Shown: positions 31,304-44,000, counted from the first letter of the stretch. The stretch is DNA of 64,000 nt from Lasiodiplodia sp. COLG20 (GCA_009801085.1 VNWV01000014.1:124001-188000); one strand, 5' to 3'. Made by a program: numbers and translations. Notes: a model not told the origin generated them from the sequence alone.

Positions 31304-33119
31304 TTAGTCAAGGAGAGTCGACTGCCACCACGCACACCGCTCATTCGCAGCCGGGTCTCTTGCCTCATTGATGCTGTCTGTGCTCAACTGAATCACCGTA
31401 TCGTTATCTCCATACTTGGGAAACACAGAGAGACCATCGATGAGGCTGTCAGGAAAGCCCTTGACCGCGAAACTGGTAAAGTAGTCTTGCATGGCGTACG
31501 CCACCGTCTGGTTGTCGCCCCACATGGTCAATACGGGCAGACCTTGCCAGGTAACGTCCTGATTGTAGAAGGTGTACGCCACATCCTGAGCATGCAACCC
31601 GGGGAAAACATCAAAGAGATATGCAAAGGTTTCGTTCGCGTACGCGCGATCCATGGCGAAGGCGTTGCAGACGAACGTGGCTTCGCCCACGGTGAGCGCC
31701 GCACGACCAACCTGATCCGTGTAGCCCATCGAGCCATCGAAGACGGGCGGGCAGAGTTCGTTTGCGATATACTGGATCTCGGCGTCGCGAGCGCTGGGGA
31801 AGATGCTGCAGATGAAATCCAGGTAGCTGGTGTTATCGGTTACGGGAGCGGTAAACAGAAGCCCCTCGTTCGAGTTGTGTCCGACCATCACCTTGACCGA
31901 CTCATCAAAGTGGCCCTGACTGAGCAGCAACTTCGGATCCTGCGTGATGAAGACGCCATCAATAGATGGAACGAAGCCATAGCTACCGTATGGAGCGACG
32001 GAAATCTGGCGGTCGTTCGCATCCATGACCTGATCGGTAGGAAGGTTGCGAGCCTCCTCAAGGCTGCCGACATCGGCGAACCGCAGGAAGTCTTGAAAAG
32101 CAGCCTCCTGGTCAGGGACGAAAGGCTCGGGCACCCAGGCTGGAGACTGGACGATGGCTTGTTGAAAGGGCGCTGGGGCGCGTCCGCCGTACGCCGTGAT
32201 CTGGTGCATGATGGAGCCTCCACCGGCGGATTCTCCCATCACAGTCACGCGGTTCTTGTCACCTCCGAAGAGATGAATGTTCTCCTGGACCCATTCGAGC
32301 GCCATTCTTTGGTCGTACAATCCAGCGTTGGCCGTGCCATCTACTTGGAGAGACGGCCCGGCCAGGAATCCAAACACGCCCAGGCGGTAGTTCAATGCCA
32401 CGAATATGACCCCTTCAGATGTGTTTGTTTGGCTCCGGCTAAGGAGGCTCCGTGGATCGTATCCGCTCGTCTTCGAACCGACAGCATAGCCGCCACCTGG
32501 AAGAGAAGATCAGTCAGGCAGTCATTTGAGTCAAGTAGTCTGGGCAACGTACCGTAGATCCAGACCAGAACAGGAGCTCCAACACCTCTGCCTGCGCTCT
32601 CGAAGACAGGTTGAGGGACCATTACATCAAGAAACAGACAATCCTCGCTTTGACTAGGGTCTCGCGGCGCTGCAGGTGAAGAACTGTTTGAGGGAACGTT
32701 CACAGTTACCGTGTTGTTCGGAATAGTACCGGATTGCAGGTAATCGGATAGCCAACCGATCGTCGCCATCCAGGGGGGATAGCTTTGTGGGCATATGCGG
32801 GTCTCGAGACCATCCTGGACAGAGGACCGGTTGACGGCTGGAGGTGTCGGAGCCCTGAACCTAAGCTCGCCCACAGGAGGAGCAGCATAACGGATGTTCG
32901 AGAAATTGTAGTACCCTCCAGTTTGCTGCGACACCATTTAGGACCTAGGGGATATAAGAGGCCAAGTAGAAGTCTTACATTGAAATCAACAGCACGATAA
33001 AGTTCGTATCCCAAGTCGACAATCGGGAATGAGTCCGAGTAGGTTTGTGCAGCAACTGACTGCGAGAAAAAAACGGCACACGTCGCAGCCGCAAGAGGCA
33101 GAAGTGGAAAGCTAACCAT
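31304..33119 (-). CDS. Secreted type-B carboxylesterase/lipase
   Basis: Three exons (33119-32979, 32925-32553, 32496-31304) give 568 residues. A signal peptide (MVSFPLLPLAAATCAVFFSQ) precedes the alpha/beta-hydrolase fold. The usual type-B marks are present: NIRYAAPPVGELRF, SEDCLFLDV, WIYGGGYAVGS (oxyanion hole, rebuilt across intron 2), nucleophile Ser261 in GESAGGGS, the acid in NSNEGLLF and the His in GLHAQDVAYTF. Several sequons fit secretion. It hydrolyses esters, but the natural substrate is unknown. It differs clearly from the second esterase at 56495, so the two are not a recent duplicate. Confidence 0.95.
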
Positions 33120-34005
33120 GATTGAATAAAATCACCGGCAAGGTCTCCGGGCGGTAGGATGGGGCAGTATGCTGCAATCTTCTGGAAGAAAGCATTTCGT
33201 TAAATATTCGTACTCGTATGAAATGTCGAGGCAGGAACGCACTGGCCAAGTTCCTAGTTGAGTCTAACACAACAGGCCTCGGACGATTGTTAGGCCGTCA
33301 AAGATTTTACAAATCACAGCGTCAGGTCATTGCTATTCTCATCAGGGTATGTGCGCTGAGCCTCACAGGAATCTAACGCTAGCTACGTCCGAGGCGGACG
33401 ACGCATTGTCTCAACCTATCGATTAAGTGCTTATTGTTGTTTAAGCTAATGCATCGAGCTTCGGACATACTTAATCAAGACTATTTCAACAATAGGATTC
33501 TTCCCCCTACTACCCAGTACGAAGTCCCGAGAAAAGACTCTTGAACACTCCGCACCGTCGTTGATCGTAGAGGAAACGATTATAGTCTAGTGCAACACTG
33601 GCCATCTCCCTCCGCCTGGGCGCCTGGGCCCTTTCCTCCGGCAAAACCCCGTCAACCGCTCCTAATCTCCTAACTCCGTGTGTCACTTATCTCGAGATAT
33701 CTCCTTAATTGACGCGCGTGCAGCACTGCCTCAACTCCAGGGTCTCCATCGCACACTTGCTTGGCCTTTCCGTTGCCAAATCGCACGACTAAGACTCTTG
33801 GACCGGCTTGGCAGAAACCACCTAGCTTGGCAGAGTCCAAAAAGATGCAACAAAAGAATATCAAAGATACAAATCCTGTTTTTCTGTGGATCGCAGTTCA
33901 GAACGGCAAGGTAGCCATAGTGCACATAAAACCAAAGTGAACCTTCATGTTCCCAACTCACTACAATCCCATCTCTGCAGTCGCACCGAAGACCCATCCA
34001 TCACC
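33120..34005. other. Divergent intergenic region, no gene seen
   Basis: This 886-bp spacer lies between the starts of the carboxylesterase (-) and the alcohol dehydrogenase (+) and should hold both promoters. The ORFs crossing it (33678-33914 +, 33670-33997 -) have no domain. Confidence 0.5.
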
Positions 34006-35294
34006 ATGGCTCTCACCGCAGCCTTCAACGCCACTCTCAATGCCACCATGCGCGGCGTCCTTTTCGAAGGCATCCCGCGCCAAGTCCGCGTCGCCGACGT
34101 GCCCGTCCCCGTCCTCGTCGATGAGACCGACGCCATCGTGCGCATAACGATGTCCGCCATCTGCGGGTCGGACCTGCACATGTACCACGGCGTCCGCGGG
34201 GGGGCCGAGGTCCCGTGGGTGGTGGGCCACGAGGCCATGGGCTACATCTCGCAGATCGGCAGCGCCGTGCATTCGCTGGCCGTGGGCGACTACGTCGTCA
34301 TCCCGGATAACCTCAACGCCGGGCACTTCCAGATGGATCCGGAGCCGCGGTTTGGCCACGGCGGGCCGGGTCCGTATGGCGGTCTGCAGGGTATGTTTGG
34401 CAGTGTTGTTGATGAGTAGGGGGATGTCGCTAACCACGAGCCTGATAGCCGAGTATGCCAGGGTTCCGTTCGCGGATGACAGCCTCATCACGGTGCCACT
34501 GACCGTGAACACCACGAATGCGACGGCAGAGCAGAATTACGTGCTTCTTTCGGATATCTTCGCGACGGGATGGACCGCTCTCGACTTCTCTGGCTTTGAG
34601 GCTGGGGATACAGTTGCTGTGTTTGGTGCTGGTCCAGTTGGCTGTAAGTGGAAGCCTGATTTCTCACTGAGGTAGTCAAGGAGACAAGGTCAAAGGAGAG
34701 ACTAATGATGGCGTTACCAATACAGTACTCTCAGCGTATTCAGCAATCCTGCGTGGCGCGTCGAAAGTCTACTCTGTCGACCACGTCCCGGCGCGCCTGG
34801 AAAAAGCAGCTTCCATCGGCGCTATTCCCATCAACTTCTTTGAATCGGATCCGGTGCAACAGATACTCGCGTATGAGCCAGACGGCGTGGTCAGAGCTGT
34901 CGACTGCGTAGGCATGGAGGCCATCAATGCTCAAGGCGAACTTCAAGAGGACCTTGTCTTGCAGAACATGGTCGCCGTCACCCGGCAAGGCGGAGGCATT
35001 GGGCAGGTGGGCGTGTACCTCACGCAAAATAACAGCGTCGGAGCACCCCTGGCTGAGACCATCTCGCCGAACGTCACTTTCCCTTTGTCGGATTTCTTCA
35101 GCAAGCACCTTACTCTCGGCGCTGGAGTTGTGAATCCTTTGGCCGTCGCCCCTGTCCTGGAGAACTTGATTACCAGCGGTCGGGCCCAGCCGAACTTTGT
35201 AGGGACCGCGGAGATTGGTATTGAGGAGGTCCCCGAATATTTCCAGCGATTTGACCACCAGGAAGAGATTAAGGTTTATATTCGCTTCCCTTGA
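34006..35294 (+). CDS. MDR alcohol dehydrogenase, formaldehyde-dehydrogenase-like, structural zinc lobe missing
   Basis: Three exons (34006-34390, 34449-34643, 34726-35294) give 382 residues. The catalytic-zinc motifs ICGSDLHMYHG and VGHEAMGYI and the Rossmann loop FGAGPVGLLSAYS, rebuilt across intron 2, place it in the zinc-dependent medium-chain dehydrogenases, nearest the glutathione-independent formaldehyde dehydrogenase/sorbitol-type branch. The four-cysteine structural-zinc lobe expected after GHE is absent; the sequence runs PDNLNAGHFQMDPEPRFGHG instead. The start at 34006 has a good context (ATCACCATGG). A second in-frame ATG at 34048 (GCCACCATGC) is equally good and would remove 14 residues. 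The substrate is unknown. Confidence 0.94.
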
Positions 35295-35344
35295 TTTTGG
35301 TAGAAAGTGGTTGCACAGGGCACTCAACCCCTTCGAAGTAGTTA

Positions 35345-35372
35345 GGCAGTCTATAGAGGGCAGTCTATAGAG
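35345..35372. repeat. Perfect 14-bp tandem duplication
   Basis: The unit GGCAGTCTATAGAG occurs twice back to back just downstream of the alcohol dehydrogenase stop, in its probable 3' UTR. It is likely a simple replication-slip duplication. Confidence 0.9.
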
Positions 35373-35578
35373 TCACAGCATGGATAGATATTAGATAGGA
35401 CAATTAAGAATGAAGGAGACAATGGATGTATGCATTTCAATGGATCGAACTGATTTTGTTTCTTACGTTCCCGCATTCCGAAGAAGTCGCCATGAGAAGC
35501 ATGTGAAAGAACGGAGGTTCTCGGCCAGACTGTTGGAGGTAATCCACATAAAGATGCCTTTTTCGCGCCTTCTAAATT

Positions 35579-35827
35579 TTAATAGCCAGATGTGAGCTGG
35601 CCGCGGCCCTTTAAAAACGTCCACTTCCGAGATGCGAAGGAGGCTTTGCTTTTCATTGCGATGGCAAAATGGTCCCAGTCCATTTCGTTAGTCCTACTTG
35701 TGAACGTTGTTGCCTTGCGCCCATGTAAGACGTTTTGTAGGGCCCAAAGTCGGTGGAACCAAGACCTACATAACAAGGTGGGTCGACAGAGATCCTCCAC
35801 GCCAAGGACGCCCCAGAATTCTAGCAC
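35579..35827 (-). pseudogene. HET-domain remnant
   Basis: The minus strand carries a short frame reading EDLCRPTLLC then RSWFHRLWALQNV and, after a spacer, NEMDWDHFAIAM. In intact HET proteins the equivalent is a W-F-x-R-x-W-V-x-Q-E-V block, compare RSWFERIWVLQEV in the gene at 2785. The flanking HET motifs (ALSYxWG, DxxCIxQ) are missing, and the acidic residue after Gln is replaced. Only this internal piece survives, in the 800-bp gap between the dehydrogenase and the small secreted protein. Confidence 0.6.
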
Positions 35828-36101
35828 CAGAGATGGTAGTGCTTGCCTCAGCCCTCGTGTTCAGTACCACGCTAACCACAAAATCGCGCCAGTGAGACAA
35901 CGTCAAGTAGTACCTGCTGATGTATATAGCGAGCTGAAGTCCCATACTAATCCTCATCAGCCTTTATGAACTACGATGGCTTCCAAAACTTATTTAAGAG
36001 CGACCTCTATTTCCCCTCAAATTTAAACCATTTCCTCGTCAAAATCTTCATCTCAGACACAACACAACAGCTTCGTTCAAGTCCTAGAACAATTATTCAC
36101 C

Positions 36102-36468
36102 ATGCGTTTCACATTCTCAGTCCTTGCCCTCTTCCTCGCTTCCGTAATTGCTGCTCCAGTGAACAAGGCAGCGATCGCCTTGGAGCCCAGAGACTGTCTT
36201 CCAAACTACTGTAAGTTTATCCTTTTAACTATGTACCTATGCTCCTCTATTATCTATACTGACAGTATCCGGATGATTAGATGAGTGCAGAAGCCCGAGC
36301 GACTGCTGCAGCGGGATTTGCTGGTATGATAGTACGCATGGTACGCAGACTTGCCAGTGGAGCGGATGGGACGGATTGGACACAATAATTCAGATAGTGA
36401 ATAAAGGAGGTAGGGGACTATTTGAATCTGGTTTTTCTTGTCCTCGACGGTGGCCGTCCGCAGCCTAG
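36102..36468 (+). CDS. Small secreted cysteine-rich protein with knottin-like spacing
   Basis: Two exons (36102-36210, 36281-36468) give 98 residues. The signal peptide is MRFTFSVLALFLASVIAAPV. After splicing, six cysteines follow the pattern C-x6-C-x5-C-C-x3-C-x10-C, containing the DCCSG motif common to inhibitor-cystine-knot peptides. Exon 1 supplies only the first cysteine and the intron interrupts the first loop, so the pattern appears only in the spliced form. The roughly 40 residues after the last cysteine look unstructured, and the 3' end is less certain; a further intron is possible. Such proteins are often effectors, antimicrobial or signalling peptides in fungi, but no function can be read directly. 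Confidence 0.65.
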
Positions 36469-36828
36469 TCGATCTGTGGATCACTTTTGGCGGTTTGTAT
36501 TACTTTCGCTAGATGCACTATCTACCTTACTCGGAACTCTTCTCAAGTATCCAGCAGCATATGTTATTTTTTGTACGTTGAGTTGAGCTACTAAGACAAA
36601 AGCATGCAGAGGAGATCGATCGCCAAGAACAGCTAACGAATACTGGCTCTTGCCAACAATTTGAATCCCATTGGGTAGACGCCTACGGTACGAATCGAAA
36701 ATAAAAAAAGAAATCCAAAATGGATTGGAAAAGGTCATTCTAGGACGGGTGATATACTAAGAGATGTATCTTCTGAACACTGGAGTATTGGAAATCGTTA
36801 TAATTAGCCTCCCAAATACCAAGCGTCT

Positions 36829-39800
36829 TCATGCAATATTGTTCTTTGAATCTTCGACGAAATCATCCCAGGATAGCCCTGTCCATTTCTGGACGCCCCG
36901 GCCACCTGGTGTATCCTTCAAGGGCTTTCCATTGTGGGTAACAGTTGCGTCTGCCCCACACCCGATGAGAAATCTTGCAAGCTGTATTGACTCCAACTTG
37001 TCTTTGCTCATAGCAAGGAAAAGCAGTGGTCTCGTAGCAGGTCGGCGGCCCTTTTCCGCAATGTCCGCGCCTCTTTGAATGAAAAAGCGAGCTAATGGGA
37101 TGGAATAGCAAGTCTCGGCTAGTTTCCTCAAAAGCCGCAACTTCATTGCCGTATCAACCGTCGTGTCAAGTAGTTGGAAACATTTAAGTGCAAATGTTTC
37201 TAGTTGCGGATCCGGCCTTTGAGGCATAAGTCCATACCAGAAAGAAGTCTCATGGGATTGCCTCCCTTTCTTGAATGCTTTGACCATCTCATATGAACTC
37301 CTGGAGGCAGCAAGTCTGTAGTGTTCCTGTGCCGCTTCCCAATCTTTGTGACTCGTACATGCAATGGCCGCACCTTCGTCAGATAACTCGACTAGGTGCC
37401 CCATGATTTTTGCCTTGTCACTGGCATAGATAACCTCACTATCCAGAAGCCGGAAGAGTAGTGCGTTTGGAGGCATTGATTGCAGGACGTTGCCGAGAGG
37501 CTCCTTAAACATGCGATTTTCTTTCTCCCATGTTGACAGGATATTTTCGGTAAGTTCAGCGTTATGCGAACTTATGGCGTCGAGGAAGATAGCTGGCCTC
37601 TCAACCTGGTCCACGGAACTCTTGTAGGAGATGTCGTTACCAGCCACGCTTTTGCGGTGGTATTTGCTCAAGTGCGAGCTAAGATGATACTGTGTTCTAA
37701 AACCTAAACCGGAAAAGGCACAGTCGTTATGTTCGCATTTGAAGGGTCTCTGGTGCGCTCGAGCATGTTGATTTCTCTGATCCTTTGTCTCAAATCCGGC
37801 CCTGGATGAGGGGCAACCAGGCCAGCTGCATTTGAAGATTCGAGAGCCATAGAGCATTTTCAGTGTATCACAAGTGCAACCAACCTTATGACTGTTTGAT
37901 GCACAAAGGGAACTTTCTAGAAGATTCCAAATGCGTATTTGAGACTTGGAGATCGAGAGAGGGTCGGTTTCTTGCCAGTCCCTGCCTAATTATCATGAGC
38001 ATTGGCTAGAATGCAAGAGGGCTCTCTTACAACTGATGAAGCAAAAATCATCCCAACGTTTTCGCAGAAACGCTTTGACTTCCAGAAGACGGGCATGCAC
38101 ATCGGGGGCTAAAATTCGGAACGAGTCGAGTTTATCATCTGTAAGATCATCTGGCCCGGCATAGCTTGTGTTGACTCTCTGTGCCAGCAATCCTGAAATG
38201 CATGGAAAAAGCTCCTTTTCCTCGTGTATGCCGGCCTGTTCAACATGATAGAGCCAGCTTGTGCACGCGAAACTTTCCAACACGTAAGAACCAGAAAGAA
38301 GTCTGTCAAGAATGGCTTCATCGGACAGCTCAGTACTGAAACAACTTGAAGACAGATACTTGGTGCAAATGGAAGCTATAAGCCCATGTGATCTTGTCTC
38401 ACACAGGTATTCGTTGCTGTGTGCGCTGAAGAGGTACCTGGAAAGCATATTCAGCATTTAACTCTCTCAAGCGTTTTTGTAACATACTCCTGTGCAGTAT
38501 GATGGACAAACTGTATTTTCCCATCTACCTCCTCAATAATAGGGCCACACCGTTGGACTAAATTGAGAAACATGGTCCGGCAGCCGTGCGAGGGATCTCC
38601 GCCTTGAGCGACGAAGACAGCAAGTTGAATTTCATTTTTGCTCAGTGGCACAGCAGAGCAAGAGACCAGCTCCAATATCGTCCTGGCCTCTTGACGGGCA
38701 CGAGTTCCGAGGTCCGATTCAATCCGCTCGATGATCCGCTGGTACCTGTTTGATAGTTACTACATTTGTCACTTCACACAGTGCTGGAAATACGAACGCT
38801 GCATCCAAACCATGGGGTAAGTTGTTGACCTCATGCTTCATAGCATCCAGAGAGCTTTGTTCGGCTAGTATAGCACAGAGCAACCGTGCATAGAGAAACA
38901 TGCCTAAATCGTTAGTTTACGAGGAGCTCTGTGAGACCGGCTGCTCACCTTCTGCCTTTGCAGCAACGATTTTCATCAAACGGTGTACTTCCGATGCTAT
39001 CGCTGGCTCAGCCGGCATTTCCATCACAAAATCATCTGCCCTTTGATCAACATAATATGCAAGGTCAGGTGAATTGTGGTCGTGAACCCGGATTGAATGT
39101 GCCTTCGTGTTAAGAAGTCGGGTAAGGTCATCTTCTGGTCTGCTACTAAAGAGTATTTTGAGGTTTCTGACATCGATTTGCATTTGAAGAAGCGTCTTCA
39201 CAAGTAGAGTCCTCTCCGACATTGTAATCTCATCAAGGCCGTCTACGACAATGTACGTGACTGGTTGATGTATGATGAGTTTACAAAGAATTTCTTTCAC
39301 GAAGGAAACAGAGCTGTTGAGTTTCCGATAGTGTTCATCATGTGCAGAGATGAGCACAGGGCTCAGCGATCTGTTATCAAGGACGAGTTGATAGATGAAA
39401 GAATGCAGGATCTTGAGGGCCGATATATCGTGACGGTGGCGGTAGGTAAGAAATGCAAAGGCAATTTGCTGTCCTCTGGTCCTTATTTCGCGTATAATCA
39501 CCGAAGAAAGGTGGCTTTTCCCTGGAAAAAGATTAGACTTAACGCGATTAGTTAGAACAACAACTTACCTGCTCCAGGAATGCCTTGAACCCAAAATAAG
39601 CGGGAGTCCTCATCAGCTGCATCAAGCCATTTTGTATAGACCGAGTGATCGGCAAGCCAGGCACCAGTGCCATCAGAACAATCGATGGATAGCCTCTCAA
39701 GTTCCTTGTCATACAAGGTAGGGTTGAGCGAGCTGATGACTGAATCGAATGCCTGGCTGTCCTGGCTTTCGTGAGCCTTTTCGTATTCCTGCAGGGCGAT

Positions 39801-40592
39801 TTTGCGCGCTGTGTCTGCTTCTGCAATGTGCGCCATTTCCACTTCACCATGCATGAGCATCGTATGCTTCTTGATGTTGTCGAGGATCACATCAAATCTG
39901 CCTGCATACTTCGGCCAGAGAATCTCAAACATCTCTTTCCATCCTAAAAAGGAATATTAGTCTACTCAGCCATCAACCGTGCACCCGATTCGATCTTACC
40001 CTTGAGATTGAAGAAACCTACAACAGTTCCATGGAAGTCGAGTATATCCTGGAAGAAAAGGCAAAGGGTCTGGTGGATTTGATTGTGTTTTTCAAATATA
40101 CCCGTGTAAAGCTGGAAATTCGGAAGCACAGCACCAATCTGTGCCATCGCATGGGCAATCTTCTCATAAGTTTTCAGATGAGATTGAGCAACCTAGACAA
40201 ATAGTAAGAAGCTGCAACGTCATGGTCGGTATAAGGGTATCTTATATACCACCAGAATGTATCGGATCGGTCCCTTGATACGTCAGTACAGATATCCAGT
40301 ATTGAACTAGAGAGGCGCGCACCCAGATAAGAGCCAAGACATCAGGTTTTGCTTGCACAAAGGTTTCGATAACCTTTTCGTATTTGGAAAGGCCGTTGAG
40401 GAATGGCTCAATCTTTCTCAAATTGCGCAAAGCCCCTTGGGCTGCCTGATCCTTCTGAATTTTGTCTGTTTCATTGTACACATCGTCGATGGAGGAGAGC
40501 TTCGAGAAATCGTATTTTGGAGATTTTTTGAATTTGAGGAGGAACTCTTTTTTGGCGACGTCGAAAGCGTCGGCCACCAGGCCGGACGACAT
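36829..40592 (-). CDS. NACHT STAND protein with C2H2 zinc fingers and ankyrin-like tail
   Basis: Nine exons (40592-40323, 40273-40250, 40192-40000, 39943-39569, 39521-38949, 38903-38798, 38745-38488, 38437-38031, 37985-36829) join in one frame to 1120 residues. The N-terminal 280 residues are the helical region typical of fungal NACHT proteins (LALIWGPIRYIL, rebuilt over an 8-codon micro-exon). The P-loop GIPGAGKS (282-290) spans an exon junction; YIVVDGLDE is Walker B and LFSSRPEDDL is the sensor. GMFLYARLL and QFVHHTAQEYL mark the winged-helix part. Two or so C2H2 fingers (CSWPGCP ... HARAH; CEHNDCAF ... HLSKYH; about 785-850) and an ankyrin-like pair (FFIQRGADIAEKG, FLIGCGADATV; near 1020-1085) follow. 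It is likely a self/non-self sensor, and the fingers could bind nucleic acid or protein. Confidence 0.92.
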
Positions 40593-41011
40593 GGCGAAAA
40601 GCGAGACAAGCTTGGTGGGGGCCAAGCATTGGAGAATAGAGTGCGACAAGGCTTGATGGGGGAGATCGAGAATAAAAGGCTTCGAAATGCACACTAGCGA
40701 TACATTCAAACTCCAAAGCGCCGGCGCTCCACCGAGACCGACGTGGCGTTTGTGCGCCTGGCATGGACAGGGTTTCAATGGCTAGCTTTACCAGAAGACA
40801 TCAGCCATGCGTGTCGCAAGGCGCAGCGACCAGTCTAATCCCGATGTGGTGCCGATTTGCCCTACCCATGCAGTGTAGAGCGGTCAAGGGGTATTGTGGG
40901 GTGCACTGCCACGCCTCGTCCGCACACGAGGCTGACTTCGACGTTCCTGTAAAAGAGAAGCGGCTATCAACCTAAGGTATACCTACGTGAATTTTCCTCT
41001 CGCATCCCGCC
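40593..41011. promoter_or_regulatory. Divergent promoter between NACHT gene and SNF2 helicase
   Basis: These 419 bp separate the two ATGs, which face away from each other, so both promoters must lie here. No clear TATA box or operator was recognised. Confidence 0.5.
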
Positions 41012-44000
41012 ATGGACTGGACGGGATATTCTCGCTCTCTTCAACATGGACAAAGTGAAAATTGTGCTCTGTCGCAATTTCGACCAGACGAGACACCCCT
41101 AGAAACAACACCATTTGACGAAGACCTTGAGCACCGTCGCCGCAAGAGAATTCGCCTTGACGATAAATTCCAAAATCCAGTCATCCAAATTTCTCCTTCT
41201 CCGAAAGACTTCCACTCCACGGCAAATGTGGATTACTTGGCAGCTCCAACTCAGCCAGTCGTCTCATCCAATAATACCAGCGAGCCTTATCTCCACGAGT
41301 CTACACTACCATCAACGATTGGCCTGGACGCTCAACCATCCTATGTGTCTGATTCGCTCACGGTACCACACTCGGTGTCTGAACAGGACTGTGAGAAAGT
41401 CTCTTGTCAACTGTGTTATGCTCTAAGACTCATTGCTTCTTGTAGACCAGATCAGCGACGATGAAGATGACATGGTCATAGAAAGGCCAGAACAATTTGA
41501 CACTTGCTTTGGAATGGTAATTACCGACGGGAGATGTCAGTTCTAGACTCTTTGCTAAACTCATTATATCAGATCATCCTTCCATGTCACTTGCGGCTTG
41601 ATGCATTGGGAGATCCCGATGAAGCCCTTATCAAAGTCTCTATAGACTTCCGCGAAGACTTAACAACCATTCGCAATCCGGAGACTCAGAAGTACTGTGG
41701 GCTCCTTCCACATAAGGCCGCTCGTGCTTTGATACTTATCCGTGATAATCACCAAGCTACCCTAATTCCGCATCTTTTAATTAAGAGAGCGGAAAAAGGG
41801 GAAACCCCCATGCAAGACCTCCTAATCTTAGTCTACGGCCTAGACAGTCTCGAAGGTGTTATCGGCGATACGCTTGACGAAGCTGGGCTTTTTTTACAGC
41901 ACCCCCGTGGTATGGAGTTGCTCGCGCCTTACAGAAATCCCCACGTACTTTACAGGCCTGGCACATCGAGCATGATGATGGATCTCTCCGAGCAGACCAC
42001 GGTTTCTTCCAGGCCAACTGAAACTCTCTCTGGAAATCGCTTTCTTCAGCATCAAGTCCAAGATATCTTAGACTCCGCCCAAGGGCCCGACATATTCAAG
42101 GAGGCAGTAGTGAGCTCACGGCTGCGTACTGCGTTGAAGTTGTAAGTTCTAAGGACATAGAATTCGCGGAGCGTATCTACAAGCTGATGAAGGTTCAGAC
42201 ATCAGAAGAAGGCATGCTCCATGATGATTGAAAAAGAGAACGGAACCCTTGAAGGGAATGAGTTCGGATCGTTATGGGTGAAAGTCGCGGAAAGCGGGCG
42301 CTATAGGTAAGGAAGCCGGGAATCACCTTCGAAAAGACAAGACGCTCACTGGACCATCGTTTTCAGAAACACTGTGACCGAAAGTAATCAGCCTGGGAAA
42401 CCCGTCCTGTTCTATGGTGGTATTCTTGCAGATGTAAGCTTTACTGCTCTATATCACATAAAGTTCATTTACGATGTGTGAATTGACACGTTATAGGATA
42501 TGGGACTTGGAAAAACGCTGTCCACGATCAGCTTGATAGCTTCCCATTTGGACCGCTTGGACAACGCATCATTATCTCGAACTCATAGAGATAGAAGTCA
42601 CGCGACTTTGATCGTAGCTCCCCTATCTCGTAAGTTTAATCCCGTGAAAGGGTTATGATAAGGATCTGATAAATAAAGTTTTACAAAGCTGGGAAGAACA
42701 GATCCAAAGGTAACCAGACATAACAGATCAGATGAAAAAGAAAGAACGGGCTAATCCAATGAATAGACACCTCCACGTCCAAGCAGTGTCATTTCATGTC
42801 TACCACGGGGCTGGGAGAAAGCCCGCTCGCCCACTTTGGGACCACGACATAGTCCTGACTACATATGACATTGTCGCAGCCGAGAAATCTAAGACACTCG
42901 ACGCAGATAACGACCAAAGCTTGCTCCACTCTATCGGATGGTACCGCTTAGTGCTTGACGAAGGTCGGTAGCAAATTCAAGGAGCCACAAAAGTTGAGAT
43001 CACTGATGCTGATAGTATCCAGCTCACATCATCAGAAATCGCTCGTCAAAGCGTTGGAAGGCTGTCCATTCTCTCAAAGCTACCTGTAGATGGTGCTTGA
43101 CTGGAACGCCCATATATAACAGGGTGGAGGATCTCGGCTCTCTTCTGGGATTCTTGCGAGCTCACCCGTTTCATGAGCCCGCGTTCTTCAACAACAGAAT
43201 CACAAATCCTCTAAAGAACAACAAACACTACGGACTACGAGATCTCAGGAAACTTGTCCAAGCGGTATCCCTGAGAAGGACCAAAGCATCTGTAAATGAT
43301 GACCTTCAACTGCCACCTCGTCGGCAAGTAACGCACGAGGTATTTCTTACACCTCGAGAGAGGAGCGATTACGACATTCTGCGGAAGAGCTACGCTACCA
43401 TCATGGGAAGTCAAGACAATCAGCCATCTCGATCTTCTGGTTCCATATTCCAAACGATCATACGAATGAGGCAGTTCTGCGACCATGGGCGGGCGCTCTT
43501 ACCTACACACATGGTTGAGTTGTTCGACGCGCCATACTCGATGAGGCAACAAAGGCTTGTGGACGACCTTGCCAAAGGAGCCGATAGATGTGCTATCTGC
43601 AAGACCACCATCGAAAGCTCAACTGGCGATAGAATTCCGGAGCTTGAGTGCGGCCATTGCATATGTGCAAAGTGCGAACAGAAGATCGGAGAAGACAAGC
43701 TCTCGGACAGCGGCAAGAACTGCAAGCTCTGTTTTGAAAGCAAGACTCCTCTGAAAGGAAAGTCACGCAGCCCAAGCGCGATGTTGATGGACACTTATGC
43801 CGACAGCGGCTATGAACCTTCCTCGAAGGTGGAGGCACTGCTGCACAACCTGAAATCCGAAGATGCACGCAAGTCAAAGCAGTAGGTCTCGTTGATCTGA
43901 AAGATCATCGCTAATGAAGCTAATTGAATCATAGTGTTGTCTTCTCATGCTGGACTCGAATGTTGAATCTCGTGCAAAAGGCACTCTCAGCTCATGGTTT

